Assembly: GCA_016711225.1 (NCBI GenBank)
Contig: JADJTK010000017.1
Location: forward strand, 29,629-93,628
Direction: 5' to 3'
From: Opitutaceae bacterium
GTDB lineage: Bacteria; Verrucomicrobiota; Verrucomicrobiia; Opitutales; Opitutaceae
Length of the DNA stretch: 64,000 nucleotides
Below are positions 57,689 through 64,000 of this stretch, piece after piece. The notes under the pieces were generated by a model that saw nothing but the letters and a program-made list of their open reading frames with translations, did not search any database and was not told the DNA's origin. Position 1 is the stretch's first letter, and each line of letters opens with the position of its first letter. A program made the translations under genes and the position numbers.

Positions 57689-57719
57689 CACTATGCACGT
57701 TGAGCGTGCATAGTGTCAA
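57689..57719 (-). promoter_or_regulatory. higBA promoter and HigA operator palindrome
   Basis: On the minus strand: -35 TTGACA (57714-57719), 18 bp spacer, -10 CATAGT (57690-57695). A perfect 11 bp palindrome, CACTATGCACG / CGTGCATAGTG (57689-57699 and 57705-57715, 5 bp loop), covers the spacer and both boxes, as expected for an autoregulatory operator bound by HigA. Confidence 0.8.
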
Positions 57720-58331
57720 GTGGCCGCACCCGGCTCCGTCACGTGCCCGTCCTTCGTCCCTGTCTGAGTTCTGCACTCTTCCTTCTGCCTTCTGCGTTAG
57801 GACGTCCGTGCGCCTGCATTCTGCCTTCTGCGTTAGGCCGCCGCTGTCCGCGGCCCGCTCCTTCAGGACGGGCCGGCCGTGTAGGCCACTGCGGTGAGGT
57901 GGCCGGTTCGATGGAGGGCGAACCTCCGAGCGAGCCGAGGGTGGCCCCGCCGATCTGCGTCTATCCGCGTTCATCTGCGGTTACCCCTCCGAAACATGGA
58001 ACCACGGATTCACACGGATGAACGCGGACAAGACATTCGGAATGGGGATGGCAGCCCCAATGAACGCAACGGATCGGAAGTTTCACCACAGAGAGCACGG
58101 AGAGCACAGAGATTCGGAAGAGCCGTGTAGGCCACCGCGGTGAGGTGGCCGGGGCGTCTTCCACCCGTAGCGAAGCTCGCCAGAGCTTCGTCCGTCCTCC
58201 GTGCCCTCCGTGTCCTCTGTGGTGGAATCATCCGTTTTGGTGCCGTGACCGCCCTTCAACCTAAACCTTCAACCTCAACCGGTCGGTCAACCGTCCGCCC
58301 CATCTCCGTCGTCGCTGGACGGCGCAGCCGT
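57720..58331. repeat. Dispersed repeats between higBA and the small gene
   Basis: 612 bp without a gene. Contains another GTGGCCCGCTCCTTCAGGACGG...GGCCACTGCGGTGAGGTGGCC copy (57855-57905), CACCACAGAGAGCACGGAG (near 58084) paired with CCGTGTCCTCTGTGGTG (near 58207), the palindrome GAAGCTC-GCCA-GAGCTTC (58172-58189), direct copies of CTTCTGCCTTCTGCGTTAGG near 57780 and 57815, and GCTGGACGGC-GCA-GCCGTTCAGG near 58315. Confidence 0.65.
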
Positions 58332-58592
58332 TCAGGCCACCGGTCGCCTCATCTCCCGGCCATAGGACCCAGTGACATCGCGCTCCGCCCGCCTCACCGT
58401 CCAGCGCCGCAGACGGTCGAACACCTCCGACAAGGTCGCCTCTGGAACCTTCACGGCGGGCTTTCCATTCAGCCGGACCTTGTAACGCCGCTCGCCCCAC
58501 GCCCCTGGGGCGTCAATGAGCTCGACTTTGAGACCGGTGCGGGTGTGCTGGTCCTTGATGGAGATCCGAAATCGGGCAGGCGAGGTCGGCAT
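58332..58592 (-). CDS. Small hypothetical protein at the array boundary
   Basis: An 86-residue protein of unknown function (MPTSPARFRISIKDQHTRTG, then VRLNGKPAVKVPEATLSEVFDRLRRWTVRR). Mixed charge, no membrane segment, no motif I can name. The start ATG 58592 is chosen over 58646, which would read into the cassette boundary. It is on the strand opposite to the cassettes, and its GC content resembles the chromosome rather than the array. Confidence 0.55.
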   Translation of the reverse strand: MPTSPARFRISIKDQHTRTGLKVELIDAPGAWGERRYKVRLNGKPAVKVPEATLSEVFDRLRRWTVRRAERDVTGSYGREMRRPVA

Positions 58593-58691
58593 AACGCCCG
58601 GAAAGAAATTCTTCCCTGCAAATTCGCAACCCCTTGAACCAAGCAATCATCCGCACCGAGGTCATAAAACGCGGTGCAGGTGAATCCCACT

Positions 58692-58698
58692 GTTGGGC
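58692..58698 (+). other. Left-most integron core site (start of cassette array)
   Basis: GTTGGGC followed by AAATGAAG, the same context as the cassette junctions at 61830, 63095 and 63700. A GCACCG...CGGTGC stem lies just upstream (58642-58670), but no matching RYYYAAC box of good quality, so this may be an attI-like or degenerate attC end. Confidence 0.5.
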
Positions 58699-58700
58699 AA

Positions 58701-59048
58701 ATGAAGTCGTTGAACTCAAATACTCCCGATGAGCTTATTGCCCGCGAATTTCTGCGGCATCGGGTCCATGACCGCGATGGCGCTCCGGACCTTGCGGGAA
58801 TCGCAAAAGGCTTTCCGGCCATTGGGAGCGACGAATTCGCCTCCCGTTCGATGATTATCAAGAAAGCAGTCGATGAGATATACGATCATCTGATGGAGAA
58901 TCGTTGGACGAAGTACGATTCCAGTCCCAATGACGATTCCGCGTACCGCACCTATGTCGAAGACCTTACACAGCGCTATTCATCGATCGAGCCCGCGTTA
59001 GTTGGTCTTGTGTTTCGCGATCTCTATTACTGGCTTGTCATCCGATGA
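58701..59048 (+). CDS. Integron cassette gene 1, hypothetical protein
   Basis: A 115-residue soluble protein starting ATG 58701, 3 bp after the core site (an in-frame upstream ATG at 58674 lies before the junction). Not recognised: MKSLNSNTPDELIAREFLRH, then IIKKAVDEIYDHLMENRWTKYD and a C-terminal ALVGLVFRDLYYWLVIR that may be a partly buried helix. GC content is visibly lower than in the chromosome to the left. attC A follows 8 bp after the stop. Confidence 0.65.
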   Translation: MKSLNSNTPDELIAREFLRHRVHDRDGAPDLAGIAKGFPAIGSDEFASRSMIIKKAVDEIYDHLMENRWTKYDSSPNDDSAYRTYVEDLTQRYSSIEPALVGLVFRDLYYWLVIR

Positions 59049-59055
59049 AATGAAT

Positions 59056-59145
59056 GCCCAACCAGGCGCCACATCCAACGACTCTACGATGCCCGTTTTC
59101 CAATCACAGTCGGCGATTCGTCGTGGCTGAGCTGATGCGTTGGGC
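59056..59145 (+). other. attC site A
   Basis: 90 bp recombination site: GCCCAAC at 59056-59062 and GTTGGGC at 59139-59145 are exact complements (RYYYAAC/GTTRRRY), with an imperfectly complementary interior. Interior sequence is nearly identical to attC F (shared CAGGCGCCACATCCAACGAC and GATTCGTCGTGGCTGAGCTG). Confidence 0.85.
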
Positions 59146-59161
59146 ACAAACAAAGACGAAC

Positions 59162-59284
59162 ATGACGTCGGCTGAGCTTAGCACTAAGTTGGGGGGCCTC
59201 GTAGGCGAAGTGGTCCTTCTCAAGCGTATCGCCGGCAACACGATCATCCCTCTATTTTCGCGGTCAGCCGGGCGAACGAAGTAA
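59162..59284 (+). CDS. Short cassette ORF, possibly truncated
   Basis: Forty codons from ATG 59162 (MTSAELSTKLGGLVGEVVLL...SRSAGRTK), 17 bp after the attC A core. No recognised domain. The end reads through GGCGAAC (59271-59277), which looks like the first box of an attC whose remainder is missing, so the cassette is probably a remnant fused to the next one. Confidence 0.4.
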   Translation: MTSAELSTKLGGLVGEVVLLKRIAGNTIIPLFSRSAGRTK

Positions 59285-59297
59285 CGTGAGTATATCG

Positions 59298-59663
59298 ATG
59301 AGTCCGCCGTGGCGCTTTGAGCGGACCAAAGGAATCATCATTGGGAGCGGAGATATTCCTTGGGACGATTCCGCGCACGATTACAGATCAGAGTTCGAAC
59401 GGACATGCGGCCTTACCGATCCGATCTCCGGATGCGCTCTCGTATCCTTCGCGCTCGGTGCGCGTGCGTGTGACCTGGTACTTCAGTTCTCCGGCGAGTA
59501 TGTCCTCTGTGGTTTCGCGAATAGCTCAAGTGATGATGCTTGGGTTCTACGCTACAATCCGCAAGGTGTCGCTATTGATGTCGCAGCGTCGGGGATTACC
59601 CAAAGGCCTCTCAAATACGAAATAGAAACGGAGCCCAACAAGACACCAGAGCCAATGGCGTGA
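59298..59663 (+). CDS. Integron cassette gene, hypothetical protein
   Basis: A 121-residue protein (MSPPWRFERTKGIIIGSGDI...), or 125 residues if GTG 59286 is used. Central part GCALVSFALGARACDLVLQFSGEYVLCGFAN suggests a small beta-sheet protein; no family recognised. The last codons (EPNKTPEPMA) are read from the start of attC B, a feature repeated in other cassettes here. Confidence 0.6.
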   Translation: MSPPWRFERTKGIIIGSGDIPWDDSAHDYRSEFERTCGLTDPISGCALVSFALGARACDLVLQFSGEYVLCGFANSSSDDAWVLRYNPQGVAIDVAASGITQRPLKYEIETEPNKTPEPMA

Positions 59664-59722
59664 GCGCGTCCGCCTTCCAAGCGGAGTTGCGTATCCGCCA
59701 TGGCTCACCTGAATCGTTCGGC
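59633..59722 (+). other. attC site B
   Basis: 90 bp: GCCCAAC (59633-59639) and GTTCGGC (59716-59722), one mismatch between the boxes. The interior has GAGCCAATGGCG...CGCCATGGCTC as complementary arms and a central CCGCCTTCCAA shared with attC D and E. Confidence 0.82.
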
Positions 59723-59729
59723 GCAAACC

Positions 59730-60090
59730 ATGGACCCACTAGGTTTAGTCATCGTTGGTTGGTTGGGTGCCGCGATAACGCTTGGTTTCATCGTCTTCCG
59801 CCTCACCCCCGGCTCCGCTCACAGCTAAAAGCGAAATCTCACTTATAGGATCTGTAGCCGCCCGTTCTGCTTTCTGGGTTTACATTTTCGCTCCCTACGG
59901 AGTGTCCGCGCCATTTATTGGAATAATAGCTCCCGCGTCTCTCTTCATTCCCGCATATTTCGCCGATCCAGATCTGGGTTGGGAGCGTCACATGGTGGAG
60001 TGCTTTCAATTCAGCTGCTTATCACCTGGGCAATCTTCGCTGGTATCTACGTCACTAGGCAGTTTGTAAATAAAGATAGCCCTGAATAAG
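59730..60090 (+). pseudogene. Frameshifted small membrane-protein cassette gene
   Basis: ATG 59730, 8 bp after the attC B core, opens MDPLGLVIVGWLGAAITLGF...GSAHS and stops at 59826. Hydrophobic coding then appears in other frames: VYIFAPYGVSAPFIGIIAPASL around 59880-59945 and LLITWAIFAGIYVTRQFVNKDSPE ending at TAA 60088-60090. The simplest reading is one membrane protein of about 118 residues with at least two frameshifts. Confidence 0.5.
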
Positions 60091-60096
60091 TAGGAG

Positions 60097-60124
60097 CCGA
60101 ACCAGTCACTACAGGCAATGCCTC
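60097..60124 (+). other. Left half of an attC split by the IS110-family element
   Basis: GCCGAAC (60097-60103) follows the end of the broken cassette gene in the position expected for the first attC box. The matching second box would be GTTGGGC at 61830-61836, beyond the IS remnant. Confidence 0.5.
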
Positions 60125-60131
60125 TACAATG

Positions 60132-61468
60132 TCATCCTACTCTATAAAGTCCGCAGTTCGGCATGGCTGACCTTGGCTCTGAGGACATCTGTCGAGATAA
60201 ATTTGAACTAAGCTGCCGCAGACGGCACCAGGGGCTGCCCTTTTCGCGGAGCCGTTTGAGGTAAATGTCTTCGTTATAAGGGACTCCGTCATGCCAGCAT
60301 TTCCACAGGATGCGGATCCATTTATAGGCAAGTGCACGTAGGATAATATGGAATCCATGACCGGCCTGCTGGCGACGTTGAACATAAGCCGCCGACCAGA
60401 CCGAGTGCTTACAAGCTCCTTGACCCACTCCACGAAGGTCTGGCGGGTATGCTTGTCGCAGCGCAGGCGCCGGTAGACCTTTCGCATCCGGCCACTTTGG
60501 TCAGTCACCGGAGCGATCCCAACGGCGGCAGCCAGATCCTCGGCGCATGGACAGTTGTCGGCGAACTGGCCCAGCGCGACAAGCAGGCGCGGCGGAGGAT
60601 GGGTCCGGCGCCCGGCAACGCGTTGACCTGGGCGAGTTGGTCATCCGGTTGGGCCTCGAAGAGATCGGTTATGGTGGAATCGTAGCGAGTGATGGCGGCA
60701 TTGAGCGTCTCCAACAAATTGACCAAGACGGAGCCTTCCAACAGATCGGAGATGGGTTCCTCAGCCGAAAGGGCCACCAGTGAAGACAGCACGGCGGCGC
60801 GCTGCTCCCAGCAGTCCGCGCTGCGACTGCCGTGTTTATGAAAGAAGCTCTTGAGGGTGGCGAGGCGGGAAGATTGCAGGGCTTGGGGCGAAGGCCACCG
60901 CCGGAGAAAGGCCAGGTTCATCGCCCGCCAAATGTCCTCGTGCATGAGCTGCAGGGCCTGGGGATAGTAGCGCTTGAGCACAGCCTGTAATCGGTTGGTG
61001 GTGGCCGTGCGCTGATTGACCAGTTTGCGGCGCGCCTCGCAAAGACGATCCAGCTCCACCAGAGCCGGAGGCGGCGGGTCCAGGCCGTGAGTTCCGCGAG
61101 ATGGTGCAACACAAAGAGAGCTTGGTGTTTAGCGTCGGAGCTATCGGTGCGCGCGTGGGAGACGACAAGGGACTGCCGGTACGCCCAAGTAGCCGAAGGG
61201 TTGAGGGCAAAAATGGTGGCCGCACCGCGGGGAGCGAAAAACGCCAGCAGGTTAGGAGCGGGTTGCTCGAAGGCGACGATCAGGCGGGCCAGCGGATGGT
61301 CGCGTTTGAGCTGCATCCACCACCGGTCGAGTTCTTCGGGCGCGGTGCTGACAGTGTGCTCGGCGAGGACACCGTCGACCGGGTGCAGGAGAACGACGGC
61401 CACGGAGGCGTCGGAACGATCCAGGAGACGATCAGGTCATAGGTTGGAGTTGCCTCAGGAGTATTCAT
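60132..61468 (-). pseudogene. IS110-family transposase, multiply frameshifted
   Basis: Transposase read in at least four or five frames. From ATG 61468: NTPEATPTYDLIV; then DASVAVVLLHPVDGVLAEH...HHLAEL (frame change near 61425); then LVELDRLCEARRKLVNQRTA...VNALPGAGP (change near 61085); then DQSGRMRKVYRRLRCDKHTRQTFVEWVKEL (change near 60540); then ALAYKWIRILWKCWHDGVPYNEDIYL (change near 60425). The PGAGP and RQTF..W plus ALA.KWIRIL..CW motifs are those of the Transposase_20 domain. Inactive as it stands. Confidence 0.8.
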
Positions 61469-61569
61469 GGGCTGATTTGGGGTCGTTGTTTGATGCATTT
61501 GCGGAGCAGCCACCCGGCGACAGCCATAGGAGGATGTTTTCGGCATCGTTCTCTGAGTAGTCGTTTCAG

Positions 61570-61770
61570 GTGGAAGCAACCCGGGGCGGCGGAAGCTAAG
61601 GTCAAAGCGCTCGTATGCGCAGAGCGTTTGATTCCTGCCGCCCCGGGCCGCAAAGGCACCGAAAGCCAAATACCGGATCCTCCGTTGACAACTCCGGACC
61701 ATACTCTTCTGATACAGCCAACACCCCGATCCCAAGCGGAGAGCGGGGAAGGGGCTGCGCCCCTTCCCCT
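61570..61770. other. Structured non-coding end of the IS110 element (candidate bridge RNA region)
   Basis: CCCGGGGCGGC (61580-61590) pairs perfectly with GCCGCCCCGGG (61637-61647). Inside, TCAAAGCGCTC (61602-61612) pairs with GAGCGTTTGA (61622-61631) with one bulge, leaving internal loops. A second hairpin GGGGAAGGGGC-TGC-GCCCCTTCCCC occupies 61745-61769. The region lies upstream of the transposase start, where IS110-group elements encode their guide (bridge) RNA. Assignment is inferred. Confidence 0.4.
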
Positions 61771-61829
61771 GCGCCCCATCCCATCTATTTTTGATTGTAC
61801 CAGAACGATCACGGATCACCCCTATTGGC

Positions 61830-61836
61830 GTTGGGC
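61830..61836 (+). other. Right core box of the split attC
   Basis: GTTGGGC followed by GTAAAATGAAG, the normal junction context for a cassette start. It lies about 30 bp beyond the IS remnant and pairs (one mismatch) with GCCGAAC at 60097. Confidence 0.6.
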
Positions 61837-61841
61837 GTAAA

Positions 61842-62159
61842 ATGAAGAACCTTCTATCATGGCTCTTGCGAGCAGTTGGGCTGATCGCGCTGCTTTTCGT
61901 CTTCGATCTCGTGTTCGACTCTATCCTAAGAACTGGTCAGATCGACTCGCAGTATGTTTTTCACGACGGTTGGTCGCACGTCGGGATATCGGCCATCGTC
62001 GGCTATCTAGTCATCCTTGGTTTGATTGCGGTTGGAAGCCTAGCGGTTGTTAGTTCGAGACGAACACTGGTAGCACAATTCGGATTTGGAGCTTTGCTGG
62101 CGCTTCCCATCACAGCGTTGATCCGCTACGCAGTGCATACATTCGCTACCCTCACATAG
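61842..62159 (+). CDS. Cassette gene, small membrane protein
   Basis: A 105-residue protein with three hydrophobic segments (LLSWLLRAVGLIALLFVFDLV, VGISAIVGYLVILGLIAVGSL, FGFGALLALPITALI). No family recognised. ATG 61842 stands 5 bp after the core site. attC C follows 12 bp after the stop. Confidence 0.65.
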   Translation: MKNLLSWLLRAVGLIALLFVFDLVFDSILRTGQIDSQYVFHDGWSHVGISAIVGYLVILGLIAVGSLAVVSSRRTLVAQFGFGALLALPITALIRYAVHTFATLT

Positions 62160-62171
62160 CATGAAGAACGA

Positions 62172-62262
62172 GCCCAACCAATGCCTACAGGGAACGCCGG
62201 GGAAAGTCCATTTTCCTGCAAGAGAGCCCGGTGCCCGGCGTTCCTGACCTCTGACGTTCGGC
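62172..62262 (+). other. attC site C
   Basis: 91 bp: GCCCAAC (62172-62178) and GTTCGGC (62256-62262), one mismatch. Strong inner arms CAGGGAACGCCGGG and CCCGGCGTTCCTG. Its interior differs from the other attC sites in this array. Confidence 0.82.
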
Positions 62263-62270
62263 GCAAAGAA

Positions 62271-62495
62271 ATGATCGGCGAAATCGGCGAGACACTGGAA
62301 TGGTTCTACGCGGCGTTTGTCGGTTGGAGATTCGTCTTCTCATCGCGCTACCGAGAGAAGGTCCTCGCCGACTGGAAAGGCGATACTTGGTACTCAGTCA
62401 CGTGGGACATCATCTGCGGCGTCGCCGGAGTCGGGTTCTCGATCGCCGTGCTCGCACTAGTCGTCTATCTGATCGTCGACATCACCCGATCATGA
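62271..62495 (+). CDS. Cassette gene, single-pass membrane protein
   Basis: A 74-residue protein beginning MIGEIGETLEWFYAAFVGWRF, with a C-terminal membrane helix (GVAGVGFSIAVLALVVYLIV). Unknown function. ATG 62271 is 8 bp after the attC C core. attC D begins 24 bp beyond the stop. Confidence 0.62.
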   Translation: MIGEIGETLEWFYAAFVGWRFVFSSRYREKVLADWKGDTWYSVTWDIICGVAGVGFSIAVLALVVYLIVDITRS

Positions 62496-62519
62496 TCCCA
62501 ACCATGAAAGAACGAGCCG

Positions 62520-62611
62520 GCCGAACCAGCGGCCAGAGCGCAACGGCGGTAAAGTGCCCGCCTTCCAATCACAGTCCACGGCCCGCCGTGGCTCATCCGT
62601 AAGCGTTCGCC
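62520..62611 (+). other. attC site D
   Basis: 92 bp: GCCGAAC (62520-62526) and GTTCGCC (62605-62611), imperfect boxes. Interior AACGGCGGTAAAGTGCCCGCC...CCCGCCGTGGCTC matches attC E and partly B. Confidence 0.78.
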
Positions 62612-62616
62612 AGAAG

Positions 62617-63093
62617 ATGTCCCGCTTACCACACGCCAAGGCAAAGCTGACGTTCCTCTCGCGAGCAGACGGAGGCAGGCAGATTCTCCCGCCGGCGGAT
62701 TTTCTCCAGTCGCTCCGGTATCGGCCGCATATCGTGATCGGAGACCCGACGAAGCGCGAAAGAAGAGAAGCAGTCCTCGGGAAAGCTCATCTCATCTACG
62801 AAGGCGACGGTGAGTACCTTGGCGTCGCGTTCTCAGCCGTCGACCGCGAACCAAAAGAAGGAGAAGAAGTCATCGCGGAGATGGCGTTCATGTACTTCCC
62901 GGCTGTGACCTACCGTGAGGCAGTTCCGGGCGCTACGTTCACGTTGCGCGAAGGCGCGCGGATCGTGGGCTTCGGCGAGATCCTTGAAGTGACAGAAAAG
63001 GAAGCAAGCCGGGCGAACCAGACAGCAGAGCCAACGGCGGTAAAGTGTCCGCCTTCCAATCACTGCTCGCTCCCCGCCGTGTCTCACTTGTAG
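62617..63093 (+). CDS. Cassette protein resembling EF-Tu domain III
   Basis: A 158-residue protein whose core recalls the third domain of elongation factor Tu: FLSRADGGRQILPP (compare the EGGR...P element of EF-Tu), YRPHIVIGD (YRPQFY), MYFPAVTYREAVPGATFTLREGARIVGFGEIL (REGG.TVG.G.V element). It has no GTPase domain. The last 27 residues (RANQTAEPTAVKCPPSNH...) are read from attC E. Function unknown; competition with EF-Tu or ribosome interaction is only a guess. ATG 62617 is 5 bp after the attC D core. Confidence 0.65.
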   Translation: MSRLPHAKAKLTFLSRADGGRQILPPADFLQSLRYRPHIVIGDPTKRERREAVLGKAHLIYEGDGEYLGVAFSAVDREPKEGEEVIAEMAFMYFPAVTYREAVPGATFTLREGARIVGFGEILEVTEKEASRANQTAEPTAVKCPPSNHCSLPAVSHL

Positions 63094-63101
63094 CGTTGGC
63101 C
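63012..63101 (+). other. attC site E
   Basis: 90 bp: GGCGAAC (63012-63018) and GTTGGCC (63095-63101), two mismatches between boxes. Interior shared with attC D (AACGGCGGTAAAGTGTCCGCC, TTCCAATCAC). It overlaps the 3' end of the preceding gene. Confidence 0.78.
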
Positions 63102-63103
63102 GA

Positions 63104-63691
63104 ATGAAAACTTATGCGACATTTATTTTGATGCTCCTTTTAGGGGGCTGCTCCGTGGCGAACTTCGGTCAGCACGATATTCGGTTTGTGGAAAATGGTA
63201 TCGTATTGCCCGATGGAGATTGGGAGGAGTGTGCCGCCTCCGAAGCGGATTACAGAGTTCATATTCACTATTCCTTCTCAGCTGTTCTCGAGGGTGAGGA
63301 TCTGGTCATAAGCGTTCGGGAGAAGAAGTCGCGACGGCAAGTCGCGGAGCCCGAGCGAGGAAGTCGCTTTCTGTGGGACGGCCTTCCCGACTCTATCCCT
63401 GCAAGTCTCAGAACCTTTGTTTGCCCGGGCCTCGGATATTCTGGGTCCATCGACCTTTCGCTGGAAAGGATGCCATTCGTATTGGACTTTGAGTTATTCT
63501 GGGACGCCAAGAACGGAGCCGAGCACTACCGAAATCATTGGAAGTTCGCTAGCTTGAGAGATGGTTCGGTGTCTGACGGACGTTTTCGCGCAGATATTCG
63601 GATCAAGAAGAGACCGGGCCAACCAGGCGCCACATCCAACGACTCTACGATGCCCGATTTCCAATCAATGTCCGCGATTCGTCGTGGCTGA
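63104..63691 (+). CDS. Cassette gene, putative lipoprotein
   Basis: A 195-residue exported protein. MKTYATFILMLLLGGCSVAN is a lipoprotein signal with lipobox LLGGC (Cys about residue 16). The mature part is strand-rich (VHIHYSFSAVLEGEDLVISV, LPFVLDF-like segments) with no known family. The last 25 residues (GQPGATSNDSTMPDFQSMSA) come from attC F. ATG 63104 follows the attC E core by 2 bp. Confidence 0.68.
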   Translation: MKTYATFILMLLLGGCSVANFGQHDIRFVENGIVLPDGDWEECAASEADYRVHIHYSFSAVLEGEDLVISVREKKSRRQVAEPERGSRFLWDGLPDSIPASLRTFVCPGLGYSGSIDLSLERMPFVLDFELFWDAKNGAEHYRNHWKFASLRDGSVSDGRFRADIRIKKRPGQPGATSNDSTMPDFQSMSAIRRG

Positions 63692-63706
63692 GCTGTATCG
63701 TTAGCC
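63617..63706 (+). other. attC site F
   Basis: 90 bp: GGCCAAC (63617-63623) and GTTAGCC (63700-63706), one mismatch. Interior nearly identical to attC A. Overlaps the 3' end of the lipoprotein gene. Confidence 0.82.
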
Positions 63707-63709
63707 GAA

Positions 63710-64000
63710 ATGAAGAACCCACTCCGCATACTTCTGGCGATTATCGGCATCAGCTCTTCGGCGATGGCTGCCGATGTTGCTTTGCGTGAAGGCGATTGCT
63801 GGTCCTACGCGACACGGCCCGGTGAAGAGTCCTCGTACGTCGTCATCCGGAAGATCGAGCAGGATCCGAGGCTCGGCGAAATGGTCCACATTTCGATTTA
63901 CGGTCTGAAGATTCCGAATTCCGCCAGCCCGGGTGGTTTTCTTGATCATGCGAGCCACCTCCCGCTTAAGGGGTCGGTATTGCGGGCATCGCTTCACGGA
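63710..64000 (+). CDS. Cassette gene, exported hypothetical protein (partial)
   Basis: Ninety-seven codons visible from ATG 63710, running off the window edge. Signal peptide MKNPLRILLAIIGISSSAMA, then DVALREGDCWSYATRPGEES and SYVVIRKIEQDP. Unknown family. The array therefore continues to the right. Confidence 0.65.
   Translation, partial: MKNPLRILLAIIGISSSAMAADVALREGDCWSYATRPGEESSYVVIRKIEQDPRLGEMVHISIYGLKIPNSASPGGFLDHASHLPLKGSVLRASLHG

Larger units (their letters stand above)
60125..61799 (-). mobile_element. IS110-family element remnant inserted in an attC
   Basis: About 1.7 kb holding a decayed IS110-family transposase gene and a structured non-coding end. Possible outer repeats are TACAAT (60125-60130) and ATTGTA (61794-61799). 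Members of the IS1111 branch of IS110 are known to target attC sites, and the two attC boxes flank this element. Exact ends are not certain. Confidence 0.65.

Noticed and set aside
58332..58592. Integron integrase next to the left array end
   Set aside because: The product is only 86 residues and lacks tyrosine recombinase motifs.
60097..60167. A complete 71 bp attC from GCCGAAC (60097) to GTTCGGC (60161)
   Set aside because: The boxes match, but the interval has poor internal pairing and overlaps the transposase 3' end; GTTGGGC at 61830 has the proper cassette-start context. It remains a possible alternative.

Overview
This 64 kb window comes from a GC-rich bacterium that is most likely a verrucomicrobium of the Opitutales/Opitutaceae type. 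The supporting signs are TonB-receptor-like proteins carrying the motif VVLSPFEV followed by TLAGTR..TEL.DIG..VSVVTE, a PEP-CTERM protein (VPEPSTYGL), several families of dispersed palindromic repeats between genes, and start codons preceded by C/T-rich leaders rather than Shine-Dalgarno sequences. No 16S gene is present, so the placement is inferred.

1-9.8 kb is a sugar-acid/lactate block: lutB and lutC (L-lactate oxidation), then a minus-strand operon (mutarotase, L-galactose/L-fucose dehydrogenase, fucose isomerase family, amidohydrolase lactonase, FucP transporter) divergent from an AraC regulator and a zinc dehydrogenase. The non-phosphorylating L-fucose route yields pyruvate plus L-lactate, so the lut genes fit as its last step.

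9.8-22.1 kb is the most unusual part. Four minus-strand genes combine pieces of a TonB-dependent receptor (LSPFEV and plug-start signature, in two cases also a barrel-like C-terminus) with von Willebrand A and VIT domains. The three transcription units share a copied upstream module containing CTGACAA-N14-CTGACAA. A tRNA-Gly and a tonB-exbD-exbB operon on the same strand follow.

22.2-31.6 kb is mainly housekeeping: tmk, holB, rpmE, rpmJ, a PEP-CTERM protein, a NIF3 protein, aroQ, a NusG-like factor, a YciA-like thioesterase, a GspF/PilC protein, meaB. 31.7-38.8 kb holds a secreted esterase and three tandem secreted beta-helix proteins, the last fused to an SGNH hydrolase and damaged at its 3' end. 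39-55.8 kb carries glgB, lptD-like, rsmB-like, menD, a hybrid histidine kinase split by a frameshift, and purL with a heptanucleotide repeat inside its frame.

55.8-58.6 kb is mostly dispersed repeats with a higBA toxin-antitoxin pair. From about 58.69 kb to the right edge there is an integron cassette array: small plus-strand genes, lower in GC, separated by 90-92 bp attC sites (RYYYAAC...GTTRRRY). One attC is split by a decayed IS110-family element. No integron integrase is seen in the window. The last cassette gene runs off the right edge.
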